This document shows, piece after piece, positions 1-12,563 of a stretch of 64,000 nt of DNA (its first letter is position 1; each line of letters begins with the position of its first letter). Position numbers and translations under genes: made by a program. The notes beneath the pieces were generated by a model. It saw nothing but the letters and a program-made list of their open reading frames with translations. It was not told the origin of the DNA and ran no database searches. Source of the DNA: Bradyrhizobium betae. Lineage in GTDB: Bacteria; Pseudomonadota; Alphaproteobacteria; Rhizobiales; Xanthobacteraceae. The stretch covers positions 3,168,501 to 3,232,500 of the forward strand of contig NZ_CP044543.1 of the NCBI RefSeq assembly GCF_008932115.1, in the 5' to 3' direction.

Positions 1-128
1 GGCGCCGCGTTGAGGGCCGATTTGATGTCGTCCATCGCATTGGATTTGGCCGGACATTCCTCGGCGGCGTGAGCCACGCCTGCCATGAGAACCAGGGCCA
101 GGCCGGCCAGGCAGGATCGTAAACGCAT
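1..128 (-). CDS. N-terminus of a small secreted protein (partial)
   Basis: The gene runs off the left edge, so only about 42 residues are visible. It starts at an ATG at 128 with GGAGCGGAGG just upstream as ribosome binding site. The protein begins MRLRSCLAG, followed by a hydrophobic stretch ending in AHAAEE, which is a typical Sec signal peptide with cleavage near residue 23. The mature part starts EECPAKSNAMDD and has one early cysteine. It is divergent from pheS. No family is recognisable from this fragment. Confidence 0.6.
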   Translation of the reverse strand, partial: MRLRSCLAGLALVLMAGVAHAAEECPAKSNAMDDIKSALNAA

Positions 129-261
129 CCTCCGCTCCTTCGTCAGGTTGGTGCCGGCCATGCTTGTACGGCTCAAATGCCCTGCATTTGCGACGGCTAT
201 TCGGCTTGACGTTCCGGCCCGGCTGCGGCCACAACCGGCAGCCTTTTGAAAGGATCCGACC

Positions 262-1344
262 GTGTCCGACCTTGCCAGCCTCGTCCAATCCATCCTCGCA
301 CAGATCACCTCCGCCGGCGACGAGGCAGCCCTCGAAGCCGTCCGCGTGGCCTCGCTCGGCAAGAAGGGCTCGATCTCAGCTCTTCTCGCAACGCTCGGCA
401 AGATGTCGCCTGAAGAGCGCAAGACGCAGGGCGCCGCGATCAACCAGGCCAAGGACGAGGTCACCCAGGCGCTCGCGGCGAAGCGCGACGTTCTGAAGTC
501 GGCAGCGCTCGACGCACGGCTTGCCTCGGAGACCGTCGACGTCACGCTGCCGCTGCGCGAGGCACCGACTGATGCCGGCCGCATCCATCCGCTGAGCCAG
601 GTCTGGGACGAGCTGACGACGATCTTCGCCGACATGGGATTCTCGGTCGCCGAAGGCCCCGATATCGAGACCGACGACTACAATTTCACCAAGCTGAACT
701 TCCCGGAAGGCCATCCCGCGCGCGAGATGCACGACACGTTCTTCTTCCATCCGAAGGAGGACGGCTCGCGCATGCTGCTGCGGACCCACACCTCGCCGGT
801 GCAGGTGCGCACCATGCTGAGCCAGAAGCCGCCGATCCGCGTGATCTGCCCGGGCCGCACCTACCGCATCGATTCGGACGCGACCCACACGCCGCAATTC
901 CACCAGGTCGAAGGCCTCGTCATCGACAAGCACTCGCATCTCGGCCACCTCAAATGGATCCTGCACGAGTTCTGCAAGGCGTTCTTCGAGGTCGACAACA
1001 TCAACATGCGCTTCCGTCCCTCGTTCTTCCCGTTCACCGAGCCGTCGCTGGAAGTCGACATCCAGTGCCGCCGCGACAAGGGCGAGATCCGCTTCGGCGA
1101 GGGCGAGGACTGGCTCGAGATTCTCGGCTGCGGCATGGTGCATCCGAACGTGCTGCGCGCCTGCGGCATCGATCCCGACGAATACCAGGGTTTCGCCTGG
1201 GGCATGGGCATCGACCGCATCGCCATGCTGAAATACGGCATCGCCGACCTGCGCCAGCTGTTCGACAGCGACGTCCGCTGGCTGTCCCATTACGGCTTCA
1301 AGCCGCTCGAAGTGCCAACGCTTGCCGGAGGGCTGAGCTCGTGA
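262..1344 (+). CDS. pheS: Phenylalanyl-tRNA synthetase alpha subunit
   Basis: Catalytic subunit of the cytoplasmic alpha2beta2 enzyme that charges tRNA-Phe. The 360-residue protein has the N-terminal coiled-coil tRNA-binding arm (about 1-90) and a class II catalytic core. Visible class II signatures are LRTHTSPVQ (173-181), [10 protein letters not shown] (213-222) and motif 3 [10 protein letters not shown] (from 314). Translation starts at GTG 262, preceded by GAAAGGA at 248. The stop overlaps the pheT start as GTGA (1341-1344), so the two subunits are probably translationally coupled. Length is normal for the family. Confidence 0.97.
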   Translation: MSDLASLVQSILAQITSAGDEAALEAVRVASLGKKGSISALLATLGKMSPEERKTQGAAINQAKDEVTQALAAKRDVLKSAALDARLASETVDVTLPLREAPTDAGRIHPLSQVWDELTTIFADMGFSVAEGPDIETDDYNFTKLNFPEGHPAREMHDTFFFHPKEDGSRMLLRTHTSPVQVRTMLSQKPPIRVICPGRTYRIDSDATHTPQFHQVEGLVIDKHSHLGHLKWILHEFCKAFFEVDNINMRFRPSFFPFTEPSLEVDIQCRRDKGEIRFGEGEDWLEILGCGMVHPNVLRACGIDPDEYQGFAWGMGIDRIAMLKYGIADLRQLFDSDVRWLSHYGFKPLEVPTLAGGLSS

Positions 1345-3749
1345 AATTCACCCTCTCCTGGCTGAAAGACCATCTCGACACCGACGAGCCCTTGGAAAAG
1401 CTCGCCGACAAGCTCACCATGATCGGGCTCGAGGTCGAGAACATCGAGGACAAGGCGAAGGCGCTGAAGCCGTTCACCATTGCGAAGGTGATCTCGGCCG
1501 AGCAGCATCCGAATGCGGATCGGCTGCGCGTCTGCATGGTCGACACCGGTAACGGCGCGGCACCGGTGCAGGTGGTGTGCGGCGCGCCGAATGCGCGCGC
1601 GGGGCTCGTCAGCGTGTTCTCGCCGCCCGGGACCTACATTCCCGGCAAGGACATCACGCTCGGTGTCGGCACCATCCGCGGCGTCGAGAGCCGCGGCATG
1701 CTGTGCTCGGCGGCTGAGCTGCAGATCTCCAACGATCATGACGGCATCATGGAATTGCCGGCGGACGCGCCTGTTGGTGCCGGCTACGCCGAATGGGCCG
1801 CGCTCGGTGATCCCGTGGTCGAGATCAATTTGACGCCGAACCGGCAGGACTGCACCGGCGTGCACGGCATCGCGCGCGACCTCGCCGCTGCCGACATGGG
1901 CAAGTTCAAGGACCCCACGATCAAGCCGATCAAGGGTGAATTCCCCTGTCCGGTGAAGGTCACGGTCGAGGATGCCGCGCTGTGCCCGGGCTTCGCGCTG
2001 CGGCTGGTGCGCGGCGTCAAGAACGGCCCGTCGCCGGAATGGCTGCAGAAGCGATTGACCGCGATCGGTCTGCGCCCGATCAACGCGCTGGTCGACGTCA
2101 CCAACTTCATGACCTATGACCGCGCGCGCCCGCTGCACGTGTTCGACGCGAAGAAAGTGAAGGGCAATCTCGTGGTGCGCCGCGCGCGTGACGGCGAGAC
2201 GCTGCTCGCGCTCGACGGCCGCACCTACACTCTCGATCCCGCAACCTGCGTGATCGCGGACGAGCACGGCGTCGAATCGCTCGCCGGCATCATGGGCGGC
2301 GAAGCTTCGGGCTGCGACGAGAATACCACCGACGTGCTGATCGAATCGGCGCTTTGGAACGAGATCAACATCGCCCAGACCGGCCGCAAGCTCGGCATCA
2401 ATTCGGACGCTCGCTATCGCTTCGAGCGCGGCGTCGATCCGGCCTTCATGGTCCCCGGGCTCGAGCTCGCGACCAAGCTGGTGATGGAGATGTGCGGCGG
2501 CACGCCGTCCGAGAACGTCGTGGTCGGCAAGGCCTTCGGCGACGACCGCGTGATCGATTTTCCGCTCACCGAGGTGAAGCGTCTCTCCGGCATCGAGGTG
2601 CCGCAGCCGGAAATGAAGCGCATCCTCAGCCATCTCGGCTTCATGATGGCAGGCCCGGGCCCCGTGGTGAAGGTCGCCGTGCCTTCCTGGCGCACCGACG
2701 TGCACGGCAAGGCCGACATCGTCGAGGAGGTCGTCCGTATCTATGGCGTCGACAAGGTGCCGATGACGCCGTTCGAGCGCGGCGCCGATGCGCGAAAGCC
2801 CGTGCTGACGCCGCTGCAGCTTCGCACCCGCCGCGCCAGGCGCGCGCTTGCGAGCCGCGGCATCATCGAAGCCGTCACCTGGTCCTTCATCACCAAGCCC
2901 GCGGCAGAACTGTTCGGCGGCGGCCAGCGCGAGCTCGAAGTCGCCAACCCGATCGCATCCGATCTGTCCGACATGCGCCCGACCCTTTTGGCGGGCCTGA
3001 TCGCGGCGGCGCAGGCCAATGCCGATCGCGGCTTTGGCGATGTCGCACTGTTCGAAGTCGGCCAGGTGTTCAAGGGCGATCGGCCGCAGGATCAGTTCAT
3101 GGCGGCAAGCGGCGTGCGCCGTGGTTTTGCCTCCTCGGAAGGTCTCGGCCGCCACTGGTCGGGCTCGGCGCAGGCTGACGTGTTCGACGCCAAGGCCGAT
3201 GCGCTGGCGGTGCTCGCCGCGGCCGGTGCGCCGATGCAGGCGCTTCAGATCGTCGCCGGCGGACCCGCCTGGCTACATCCGGGGCGCTCGGGCACGATCC
3301 AGATCGGACCGCAAAACGTGCTCGGCCATTTCGGCGAGATGCATCCGCGCGCGCTCGAAGCGCTCGGCGCGGATGGCCCGCTGGTGGTGTTCGAGGTGAT
3401 CCTCGACCGCGTTCCCGAGGCCAAGAAGAAGCCGACCCGCGCCAAGCCTGTGATCGAGCTGTCGGCCTTCCAGCCGGTGTCCCGCGACTTTGCGTTCATC
3501 GTCGACCGCAGCGTGAAGGGCGGCGACATCGTCCGCGCGGCGCAAGGCGTCGACAAGAAGCTGATCACCGGCGTGAATGTCTTCGACGTCTACGAGGGCA
3601 AGGGTATCGACGACGGCAAGAAGTCGATCGCGATCGCGGTGACGATCCAGCCGCGCGAGAAGACCCTGACCGACCAGGAGATCGAGGCCGTCGCCGCCAA
3701 GATCGTCGCGGAGGTGACGAAGAAGACCGGCGGCACTCTGCGGGGATGA
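1341..3749 (+). CDS. pheT: Phenylalanyl-tRNA synthetase beta subunit
   Basis: Beta subunit of PheRS, 802 residues from GTG 1341. The reading frame stays open far upstream (to about 954), but the GTG overlapping the pheS stop gives the canonical start [12 protein letters not shown]. Domains in order: tRNA-binding OB fold (about 39-150, with [10 protein letters not shown]), B3/B4 editing domain (centre, with [12 protein letters not shown]), B5 domain, the class II-like core and a C-terminal ferredoxin-like anticodon-binding domain (about 705-800, [13 protein letters not shown]). The last codon overlaps the downstream permease gene by four bases (ATGA), indicating one transcript. Confidence 0.97.
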   Translation: MKFTLSWLKDHLDTDEPLEKLADKLTMIGLEVENIEDKAKALKPFTIAKVISAEQHPNADRLRVCMVDTGNGAAPVQVVCGAPNARAGLVSVFSPPGTYIPGKDITLGVGTIRGVESRGMLCSAAELQISNDHDGIMELPADAPVGAGYAEWAALGDPVVEINLTPNRQDCTGVHGIARDLAAADMGKFKDPTIKPIKGEFPCPVKVTVEDAALCPGFALRLVRGVKNGPSPEWLQKRLTAIGLRPINALVDVTNFMTYDRARPLHVFDAKKVKGNLVVRRARDGETLLALDGRTYTLDPATCVIADEHGVESLAGIMGGEASGCDENTTDVLIESALWNEINIAQTGRKLGINSDARYRFERGVDPAFMVPGLELATKLVMEMCGGTPSENVVVGKAFGDDRVIDFPLTEVKRLSGIEVPQPEMKRILSHLGFMMAGPGPVVKVAVPSWRTDVHGKADIVEEVVRIYGVDKVPMTPFERGADARKPVLTPLQLRTRRARRALASRGIIEAVTWSFITKPAAELFGGGQRELEVANPIASDLSDMRPTLLAGLIAAAQANADRGFGDVALFEVGQVFKGDRPQDQFMAASGVRRGFASSEGLGRHWSGSAQADVFDAKADALAVLAAAGAPMQALQIVAGGPAWLHPGRSGTIQIGPQNVLGHFGEMHPRALEALGADGPLVVFEVILDRVPEAKKKPTRAKPVIELSAFQPVSRDFAFIVDRSVKGGDIVRAAQGVDKKLITGVNVFDVYEGKGIDDGKKSIAIAVTIQPREKTLTDQEIEAVAAKIVAEVTKKTGGTLRG

Positions 3750-4516
3750 CATTTACTGACCTTCTCCCAAAGGACGTCAGCCTCACCATTGCGATGGCGC
3801 TCTGCGCCGTCGCTTTCGTTTCGGGCACCGCGCGCGGCTTCTCGGGCTTCGGCTCGGCGCTGATCTTCATGCCGCTGGCGAGCAGCATCGCGGCGCCGCG
3901 GCTTGTCGCCGCGCTTCTCCTCGTCATCGACTTCGTCGCGGCAGCACCGCTGCTGCCCGATGCATGGCGAAAGGCGGATCGCAAGGCCACCGCCGTAATC
4001 GTACGGGGCGCATTGGTCGGCGTACCCATCGGCACCTACTTCCTCAGCGTGCTCGAGCCCGTCACCACGCGCTGGATCATCTCCTGCTTCGTCGCCGCGC
4101 TTCTGCTTCTATTGCTGTCGGGCTGGCGCTATCGCGGCAAGGACCATGCATGGCTCTCGATCGGCATCGGCAGCCTCTCCGGCTTCTGCAGCGGCCTCGC
4201 GCAAACCGGCGGCCCGCCGATCGTCGGCTACTGGCTCGGCCGTCCAATCGCACCGATCGTCGCGCGCGCCAACATCGTGCTGTTCTTCGGCGCCTCGGAC
4301 TTCTTCTCGATGGTCAGCTACGCAACCACGGGCCTGATCAGCCGCGAATCGCTGCTGCTCTCGCTCATCGTCGGACCGGTCTATGCGATCGGCGTCGCGT
4401 TCGGCGCCTCGCTGTTCGGCCGCGCCAGCGAAACGGTCTTTCGTCGGATTTGCTACGGGCTGATCGCGATGGCGGTGATCACCGGGCTGCCGGTGCTGGA
4501 CGGCATCTTGCGCTGA
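3746..4516 (+). CDS. TauE/SafE family sulfite/anion exporter-like permease
   Basis: A 256-residue integral membrane protein with about eight hydrophobic segments. It belongs by pattern to the TauE/SafE (formerly DUF81) family, whose members export sulfite, sulfoacetate or other organic anions. Family features are the glycine-rich first repeat [14 protein letters not shown] (about residue 30) and the second repeat containing [14 protein letters not shown]. The start ATG 3746 overlaps the pheT stop, so it is co-transcribed with pheST, although no functional link is known. The substrate cannot be inferred. Confidence 0.85.
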   Translation: MTFTDLLPKDVSLTIAMALCAVAFVSGTARGFSGFGSALIFMPLASSIAAPRLVAALLLVIDFVAAAPLLPDAWRKADRKATAVIVRGALVGVPIGTYFLSVLEPVTTRWIISCFVAALLLLLLSGWRYRGKDHAWLSIGIGSLSGFCSGLAQTGGPPIVGYWLGRPIAPIVARANIVLFFGASDFFSMVSYATTGLISRESLLLSLIVGPVYAIGVAFGASLFGRASETVFRRICYGLIAMAVITGLPVLDGILR

Positions 4517-4522
4517 TCCATC

Positions 4523-4661
4523 CGTCGTCCCGGCGAACGCCGGGACCCATACCGCGTGATCTCGCGAATGAGATCGGTTGCTGTACCAAGCGCAAAGTCT
4601 TCGCCAAACTTCTCCCTGGGCGTATGGGTCCCGGATCTGCGCTTCGCTTGTCCGGGACGAC
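4523..4661. repeat. Nested palindromic intergenic repeat
   Basis: Outer arms GTCGTCCCGG (4524-4533) and CCGGGACGAC (4652-4661) are perfect inverted copies. Inner arms GGGACCCATAC (4542-4552) and GTATGGGTCCC (4622-4632) form a second 11-bp inverted repeat. It lies between convergent genes and resembles dispersed REP-like elements. It may fold and end transcription from both sides. Confidence 0.75.
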
Positions 4662-4679
4662 AGCGGAGTTGGTTGCTGC

Positions 4680-6077
4680 TTAGTTGCCCTGCTGCCGCGG
4701 TGCCCTGCGGCGCTTGGTCGACTGCGTCGGCACATCAGTCGGCTCATCCTTGAGCGCGCCGATCTTGCGCAGGGCCGCGTCCGCGGCGCGTTCGCCGCTT
4801 TCCCAGGCGCCGTCGACCGTGCCCCACAGCGTCTCGTGCGTGGCTTCGCCGGCGAGAAACAGATTGCCGATCGGCTCGCTCAATATCTTTCGCGAGAGCT
4901 GGCCGCCCGGTGAAGCCGCCGACATCGCGCCCATCACGAAGGGCGAGGCGTTCCAGCGCGTCGCGCTGGTCTTCTGCACGGCGGCCGCGGCCTCGCTGCC
5001 GAACAGCTTCGTGATCCATTCCCTGGCGAAGGCGGTCATCGCCTTTTCACCCTGCTCGGAGAGATCGCGGCCGAACGAGCCGCCGACATCGATCGAGCAC
5101 AGCGAGGAGCCGCCGATATTGGCGAACATCAGCGCCGTCCGCGTCGAGTTGCTCTGTTCGATCAGAATGTCGTCGCGCGACAGGCCGAGCGGATTGCCCG
5201 GCAGTTGCAGCACGATGTGATCATAGCTGCCGAGAGCGAGCTTCGAGGCCGCATCGAGCGTCCGCTTGGGAATATCGGGGCCGAATTTGATCGCGCCCGA
5301 ATTCAGCACGTTGGTCGAGACGGTGATGATGGCGGCGCGGGCGGCGATCTTGCCGGATGGCGTCTCCACGCTGACGTCGCGATTGCTCCAGACGATGCGA
5401 CTCGCCGGAGTCGACAGCGCGACAGGCGCCTGCTCGCCGAGCCTGGTGATCAGCGTGCCCAGCCCCTGGCGGCAGGCGATCGCGGCGTTGCGGTCCTGCG
5501 CCCGCGCCTTGTCGATCGCCGACAGCTCCTTCAAATCCTTGCCGGCAAAGCCCGCGCCCAGCATGAATTCGGCCGCACCGGCCCAGTCGCCGAGATCCTT
5601 CGGCAGCACCGACGCGCAGGAGGTATCGAGCTTGCCGCGCGAGGCTTCGTCGATGGCGCGGTTGGCGCGGACCAGCGCCGCCAGAAATTCCTCGGTCTCG
5701 CCCGCGCGCGCGTTGCGGCGGCCGATGCGCATCTTCTGACCTGACGGCGCCGGCAGCACGTCGAGCCCGACGCTGCGGCCCAGCCGGATCATCGGATTGG
5801 TGTCGGGATTGTGCATCCAGCGCGCGCCGCGATCAAACGGCACGTCGAAGGTGGTAGTGTCCGTGATGCAGCGGCCGCCGATCTGCGAGGCTGCTTCGAC
5901 CACCACGACCTTGCGATTGGCCGCCATGATGCGCCGCGCCGCGGCAATTCCGGCCGCGCCCGCGCCGATCACGACGATGTCGGCCTCGCGCGGCAGGGGG
6001 GCGGCGGTTGCGCGCAGGACCGGCATCGCGGCAAGGGCCGCCGACGCCGACAGGAAACCACGGCGGGTGATTGTCAT
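4680..6077 (-). CDS. Exported flavin amine oxidase (FAD-dependent oxidoreductase)
   Basis: A 465-residue flavoprotein of the monoamine/polyamine oxidase family. ATG 6077 is chosen because it yields MTITRRGFLSASAALAAM, a twin-arginine signal; the longer frame to 6167 adds 30 residues without family character. After the signal comes the dinucleotide-binding motif VVIGAGAAGIAAA and a glutamate-containing strand end (VVVVEA). The C-terminal FAD motif is LFLAGEATHETLWGTVDGAWESG. Predicted to oxidise an amine in the periplasm after folding with FAD. The C-terminal tail is Lys/Arg/Gln-rich. It is convergent with the TauE-like gene; the substrate is unknown. Confidence 0.85.
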   Translation of the reverse strand: MTITRRGFLSASAALAAMPVLRATAAPLPREADIVVIGAGAAGIAAARRIMAANRKVVVVEAASQIGGRCITDTTTFDVPFDRGARWMHNPDTNPMIRLGRSVGLDVLPAPSGQKMRIGRRNARAGETEEFLAALVRANRAIDEASRGKLDTSCASVLPKDLGDWAGAAEFMLGAGFAGKDLKELSAIDKARAQDRNAAIACRQGLGTLITRLGEQAPVALSTPASRIVWSNRDVSVETPSGKIAARAAIITVSTNVLNSGAIKFGPDIPKRTLDAASKLALGSYDHIVLQLPGNPLGLSRDDILIEQSNSTRTALMFANIGGSSLCSIDVGGSFGRDLSEQGEKAMTAFAREWITKLFGSEAAAAVQKTSATRWNASPFVMGAMSAASPGGQLSRKILSEPIGNLFLAGEATHETLWGTVDGAWESGERAADAALRKIGALKDEPTDVPTQSTKRRRAPRQQGN

Positions 6078-6269
6078 GGCATGGTTTCCGGGAACTTGCG
6101 GCGAACGGGAACAGCCCGCGAACCTTGCTGCATCTGGTGTTGCACGGCAACCATCATGGTGAATCAATCGTGCTTGATCTCACAGAACGATGAACCGAAT
6201 TGCAACACGTTTCGACCATGATAGAGATGACAAAAAAGACGGCCGGAAAAGGCCGTGGGGGAGTTTGAA

Positions 6270-7250
6270 ATGGGGACGGTCCTGGACTCAGTCGGCAAGC
6301 TGATTGCCGCGTACCTCTCGAAGGAGGTGCCGGGCTATGAGCCGTTCACGCCGAGCGACCCGGAACACCTGCGCGGCGTGATCGAGCCCGGCGACGTTCT
6401 GCTGGTCGAGGGCAACAACCGCATCTCCGGCATCATCAAATATCTGACGCAGTCGACCTGGTCGCACGGCGCGCTCTATGTCGGCCCGGTCGAAGGCGCC
6501 ATGGAGCCCGACGGCGAGCCGCATGTGCTGATCGAGGCCAATATCGGCGAGGGCGTCACCTCGGCGCCGCTGTCGAAATATTTCCCCTATCACACCCGCG
6601 TTTGCCGCCCGGTCGGGCTGTCATACGAGGATCGCACCACGGTCTGCCGCTATGCGATCAACCGCATCGGCTTCGGTTACGACACCAAGAACATCATCGA
6701 TCTGATGCGCTTCCTGTTTCCGTTGCCGATCCCGCAGCGCTGGCGGCGGCGCATGATCGCGATCGGGTCGGGCGATCCGACCAAGATCATCTGCTCGGCG
6801 CTGATCGCGCAGGCCTTCGACGCCGTGCGCTACCCGATCCTGCCGAAGATCACCAAGGCCGGCAGCCGCGCCGCACGGCGCGAGATCCTGCACATCCGCG
6901 ATTCCTCGCTCTACATGCCCCGCGACTTCGACATCTCGCCCTATTTCGAGGTCGTCAAACCCACCATCGTGCACGGCTTCGACTACACAGCGCTGCACTG
7001 GGCCGACAAGCAAAAGCCGCTCGAGGAGGTAGCGGGCTCATTCGGTGTGTTTCCAGAAACGTTCATGGCGCCGCCGCTCGTTCCTGAAGCGCTTGACGAA
7101 GAAGCGCCGGCTGAGGTTTCGGCTGAGCAAGTGATGCGAGAGGCGGCTGCTGCGATGAACGCCGCCTGCTCCGAACATTTCGTGCTGCTGAACGACCTCG
7201 CGGCATACCGCGCCCAGCGTCGTGGCGACGCGTGCGAGATGGCGGCGTAG
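6270..7250 (+). CDS. YiiX-like permuted papain-fold (NlpC/P60 superfamily) protein
   Basis: A 326-residue protein whose first 200 residues match the circularly permuted NlpC/P60 (YiiX/C92-like) pattern. GDVLLVEG (about 41-48) is followed by WSHGALYVG with the likely catalytic His66, LIEANIGEGV with Glu89, and KIICSALIAQAF with Cys175. This H-E/D-C order is that of permuted enzymes. ATG 6270 is preferred over GTG 6255 because GGGGGAG (6256-6262) precedes it. No signal peptide or membrane segment is evident. The last 90 residues are acidic and variable. Family members are suspected peptidases, amidases or lipid-linked hydrolases; the exact activity is unknown. Confidence 0.7.
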   Translation: MGTVLDSVGKLIAAYLSKEVPGYEPFTPSDPEHLRGVIEPGDVLLVEGNNRISGIIKYLTQSTWSHGALYVGPVEGAMEPDGEPHVLIEANIGEGVTSAPLSKYFPYHTRVCRPVGLSYEDRTTVCRYAINRIGFGYDTKNIIDLMRFLFPLPIPQRWRRRMIAIGSGDPTKIICSALIAQAFDAVRYPILPKITKAGSRAARREILHIRDSSLYMPRDFDISPYFEVVKPTIVHGFDYTALHWADKQKPLEEVAGSFGVFPETFMAPPLVPEALDEEAPAEVSAEQVMREAAAAMNAACSEHFVLLNDLAAYRAQRRGDACEMAA

Positions 7251-7262
7251 CTTTCCTCTCCT

Positions 7263-7348
7263 CGTCATTGCGAGCGAAGCGAAGCAATCCAGACTGCCTC
7301 CGTGCAGGGATTCTGGATTGCTTCGTCGCTGCGCTCCTCGCAATGACG
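7263..7348. repeat. Palindromic REP-like element
   Basis: Outer arms CGTCATTGCGAG (7263-7274) and CTCGCAATGACG (7337-7348) are perfect 12-bp inverted copies. Inner arms GAAGCAATCCAGA (7281-7293) and TCTGGATTGCTTC (7312-7324) form another 13-bp inverted repeat. It sits between convergent genes and can fold into a long cruciform or hairpin. Confidence 0.85.
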
Positions 7349-7356
7349 GCGAAAAC

Positions 7357-7632
7357 CTACCGCTCCGCGCGCCCGATCACCGCCATCAATTCCGCGATCT
7401 TCTCGCGCTGATCTGCCTTGTCGCCGCTGGCGATCGCGTGTTCGACGCAGTGCGCGACGTGATCCTTCAACACCTCTTCCTCGACACGGCGCAGCGCGGC
7501 GCGAACCGCCGAGATCTGCGTCACGATGTCGATGCAGTAGCGGTCTTCCTCTACCATTTTCGACAGGCCGCGAACCTGGCCCTCGATCCGGCCGAGACGT
7601 TTTCCGACGGATGCCTTGATGTCCTTGCGCAT
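7357..7632 (-). CDS. csoR: CsoR/FrmR-family metal-responsive repressor
   Basis: A 91-residue all-helical DUF156 protein. Its ligand set Cys33, His58 and Cys62 fits the Cu(I) site of CsoR (C-H-C), which favours copper over the formaldehyde-sensing FrmR branch. Family members bind as tetramers to operators and release DNA on Cu(I) binding. It is transcribed divergently from the copper ATPase with only 62 bp between starts, and an inverted repeat lies in that gap. It therefore probably controls both itself and the ATPase. The specific metal is inferred from context. Confidence 0.85.
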   Translation of the reverse strand: MRKDIKASVGKRLGRIEGQVRGLSKMVEEDRYCIDIVTQISAVRAALRRVEEEVLKDHVAHCVEHAIASGDKADQREKIAELMAVIGRAER

Positions 7633-7641
7633 GGGGTCTAT

Positions 7642-7658
7642 ATACCCCTACCAGGTAT
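7642..7658. promoter_or_regulatory. Candidate CsoR operator between csoR and copper ATPase
   Basis: ATACC (7642-7646) and GGTAT (7654-7658) form an inverted repeat around CCTACCA. It is the dominant symmetric element in the 62-bp divergent gap and has the A/T-flanked G/C-run look of CsoR operators. A further GGTATAC lies at 7673-7679. Binding is inferred. Confidence 0.5.
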
Positions 7659-7694
7659 GGGTTGCAAGCCCCGGTATACGTCAGGAGCACGCGC

Positions 7695-10148
<2,454 letters not shown>

Positions 10149-10204
10149 GGGCGACGAAATCCGTGTAGAACGGGTCCATTCGGCTTACGCGCGGAGTGGA
10201 CCTG

Positions 10205-10651
10205 ATGCAGCGGATTACGATCACGATCGAGGACGATCTCCTGGCGGAGATCGATGCCGCGGCGCAAGTGCGCGGCTACCAGAACCGCTCCGAGATCATC
10301 CGCGACCTCGTCCGCGCCGGGCTTCAGCAGTCGGCTGAAGATACCGCGCAGACCGGCCCCTGCGTCGCCGGCCTCGTCTATGTCTACGACCATGCCGCGC
10401 GCGATCTCTCAAAACGGCTCGTTCAGGAATTCCACGGCCATCACGACCTCGCGCTGGCGACCCTGCATGTTCATCTCGACGACAACAATTGCATGGAGAT
10501 GACGGCGCTGCGCGGCGATGCCGCCGAGGTCAGGCATTTCGCCGACCACATCATCGCCGAGCGCGGCGTGCGCTATGGGCGTGTGATGATGATTCCGACG
10601 GGTGAAGCGAAGCCGGCGAAGATGCGGAAGCATGGGCACCGGCATGATTAG
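10205..10651 (+). CDS. nikR: Nickel-responsive transcriptional regulator NikR
   Basis: A 148-residue ribbon-helix-helix plus ACT-domain repressor. The DNA-binding part is MQRITITIEDDLLAEID. The C-terminal Ni(II) site residues are recognisable as His77, His88, His90 and Cys96 (HHDLALATLHVHLDDNNC), matching E. coli H76/H87/H89/C95 shifted by one. ATG 10205 has GCGGAG at 10191-10196; the GTG at 10196 lies in that sequence. The tail HGHRHD is an extra metal-rich end. It follows the copper ATPase by 56 bp. I see no GTATGA-type NikR operator nearby and no nickel transporter in the window. Confidence 0.93.
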   Translation: MQRITITIEDDLLAEIDAAAQVRGYQNRSEIIRDLVRAGLQQSAEDTAQTGPCVAGLVYVYDHAARDLSKRLVQEFHGHHDLALATLHVHLDDNNCMEMTALRGDAAEVRHFADHIIAERGVRYGRVMMIPTGEAKPAKMRKHGHRHD

Positions 10652-10680
10652 GAACGTTTAGTCGCCGCGCAAACGGTGCG

Positions 10681-10836
10681 AACCCCTCTCCCCCTTGTGG
10701 GAGAGGGTGGCTCGCCGCATAGCGGCGAGACGGGTGAGGGGTCTCTCTCCGCGAGTTCGACTGTCATTCGAATTCGCAGAGACGAACCCCTCATCCGGCG
10801 CTTCGCGCCACCTTCTCCCACAAGGGGAGAAGGAAA
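10681..10836. repeat. Long palindromic intergenic repeat
   Basis: Ends carry CTCCCCCTTGTGGGAGAGGG-like and CTTCTCCCACAAGGGGAGAAG-like arms in inverted orientation. Inside are inverted copies around CCCCTCATCC and GGGTGAGGGG, and a central AATTCG/CGAATT palindrome. It lies between convergent nikR and the S53 peptidase gene. A shorter relative is at 17031-17117. Confidence 0.75.
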
Positions 10837-10847
10837 GAAATGAAGCA

Positions 10848-12491
10848 TCACGCCGCCAGCAGGTTCTGCAGCGCCGCGCCGTTGGGGACGCCGAGGCCGG
10901 TGCAGGCGTCCCAGCCGGACCCGGCCTTGTACATGCCGTGCAGGTCGCCGCTGATGTCGTTGTTGCCTTGCGTGATATCGCGGAACACGCCTTGCTCGTG
11001 CGAGGCGTAGATCAACGGGTTGATGAAGCCGACCGTCTTGCCGAACTTCTTGGTCGTGGCCTCGTTGATGCGGGCGATCAAGCCGGCCATCAGCGGCGCC
11101 ACCGCGCTGGTGCCGCCGATCGTGGTGCCGACGCCGTTGAGGAAGATCTGGTAGCCGGTCGCGGGATCGGCATCGCCGGCAACGTCGGGCACGCCGCGAC
11201 CATTGTGATGCGTCGGCGATTTCGGCACATGCGCGTGAGCCTGGTATTGCGGCCGCGGGAACACGACGCTGACACCACCGCCCCCCGCGCCGCCGTGCAG
11301 CCCACCGTTCCAGACCACCTCGTTGATCGTCCCGTTCGACGCCTTCAGATTGGTGCCGCCGCAGGCGAGCGCGAACGGGCTCGAGGCCGGGAAATCCGCA
11401 TGAGGCCTGCCGTCCCAGCCCTCGCCCATATCGGCCGAGCCGTTGTCGCCGGAGGCAACGCAGACGGTCACGCCCATCGCGGCAGCATCGCGGATCGCCT
11501 CGTTCAGGCCGTCGACGAATTGCTGCGAGCCTTCCGAATCTTCCGGGCCGCCCCAGCTGATCGAGATCACCGACGGCTTTCGCGCGGTATCATGGACCGC
11601 GGCCTTCACCGCGTCGATGAATCCGTTGGTGGTGTTGGGCGCGAAATAGACCACGATCCTGGCGCCCGGCGCGATCGCACCGGCGACTTCGATGTCGAGC
11701 ACGACCTCGCCATCGGCGTCGGAATGACCGGGCTTGTTGGCGCCGCCGTCGACGCTCGCGGGCGCGACCAGCGGCATCGGGATGCCCGCCTTCTTGAAGA
11801 AGGTTTTCAGATCGGACGCCTTGTAGCCGGCGCCCGTTGGATGACCCTTCTGGTCGATATCGTTGAGCTCGATGATGGCGATGCACTGGCCGGCGCCGGT
11901 CTCGCCGCCCGGGAAATTGTAGAGCTGGGCGATCTGCTCGACCGAGAAGCTGCCACCCTGCCCCGCGCGTGCCGTCGCACCCTTCTGGGGAAGCTTGCGC
12001 CGGAAGTGCGGTTGCGCCACCGGCCGGTTGTCGAGGCCGTGCACACCGACCACGATACCTGCGAGCTCGGCCGGAATCTGCACGCTGCCCTTGCGCATCC
12101 GATAAGTCGCGCCCTCGTGCCTGACCTTGTTGAGCTTGACTCCGAAGGCCGCGCTCATCGCCTTCACCGTGCCCGTCAGCTTCACCGTTCGAGAGGCCAG
12201 ATGCACGCTCTTGACGTTGAGCTCGTGATGATGCGCGAAATCGTCGATCCTGGCGACGTCGGCGGGATCAGCGCCCATCTCCGCGCCGAACTCGGCGCGC
12301 GAGAGATATTGACGCTCGCGCGGCGGTTGCGCCCCGAGCGCCATCACCAGTTCATCGTCCGCGCGCCTGGCGCGCAGGCGAACACTGATCTCGATTTCCT
12401 GCTTGGGATCAGCCGCGCCGACGAGCTTGGCTCCCTTGGGCAATTTCCGTGCGCTGTTCGCCAGCGTCACGCGCGTGGTCGAGCTTGCCAT
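10848..12491 (-). CDS. S53 family (sedolisin/kumamolisin-type) serine-carboxyl peptidase
   Basis: A 547-residue acid peptidase with a prodomain (about 1-175) and catalytic domain (about 180-547). The Ser-Glu-Asp residues are visible: Glu262 and Asp266 in GEVVLDIE, oxyanion Asp349 in ASGDNGSAD, and nucleophile Ser462 in GGTSAVAP. A C-terminal calcium site is indicated by RDITQG and GSGWDACTGLG. ATG 12491 is preceded by GGAGGAAGTC. There is no obvious Sec signal in front of the propeptide, which is common in kumamolisin-like proteins. It is divergent from the nucleoside-phosphorylase-like gene across a palindrome. Predicted to act outside the cell at low pH. Confidence 0.92.
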   Translation of the reverse strand: MASSTTRVTLANSARKLPKGAKLVGAADPKQEIEISVRLRARRADDELVMALGAQPPRERQYLSRAEFGAEMGADPADVARIDDFAHHHELNVKSVHLASRTVKLTGTVKAMSAAFGVKLNKVRHEGATYRMRKGSVQIPAELAGIVVGVHGLDNRPVAQPHFRRKLPQKGATARAGQGGSFSVEQIAQLYNFPGGETGAGQCIAIIELNDIDQKGHPTGAGYKASDLKTFFKKAGIPMPLVAPASVDGGANKPGHSDADGEVVLDIEVAGAIAPGARIVVYFAPNTTNGFIDAVKAAVHDTARKPSVISISWGGPEDSEGSQQFVDGLNEAIRDAAAMGVTVCVASGDNGSADMGEGWDGRPHADFPASSPFALACGGTNLKASNGTINEVVWNGGLHGGAGGGGVSVVFPRPQYQAHAHVPKSPTHHNGRGVPDVAGDADPATGYQIFLNGVGTTIGGTSAVAPLMAGLIARINEATTKKFGKTVGFINPLIYASHEQGVFRDITQGNNDISGDLHGMYKAGSGWDACTGLGVPNGAALQNLLAA

Positions 12492-12563
12492 GACTTCCTC
12501 CGTTTGTGATTGGAAGGCAGATTGTCGCACCTCAACTATAGGTGTAGTCTCACCCCCGAATTG

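Noticed and set aside
1290..3155. 621-residue open frame antisense to pheT
   Set aside because: GC-rich codon-position shadow of pheT; composition is Arg/His/Ala/Leu-rich with no family motif.
10149..10204. NikR operator before nikR
   Set aside because: No GTATGA-N16-TCATAC-like dyad found.
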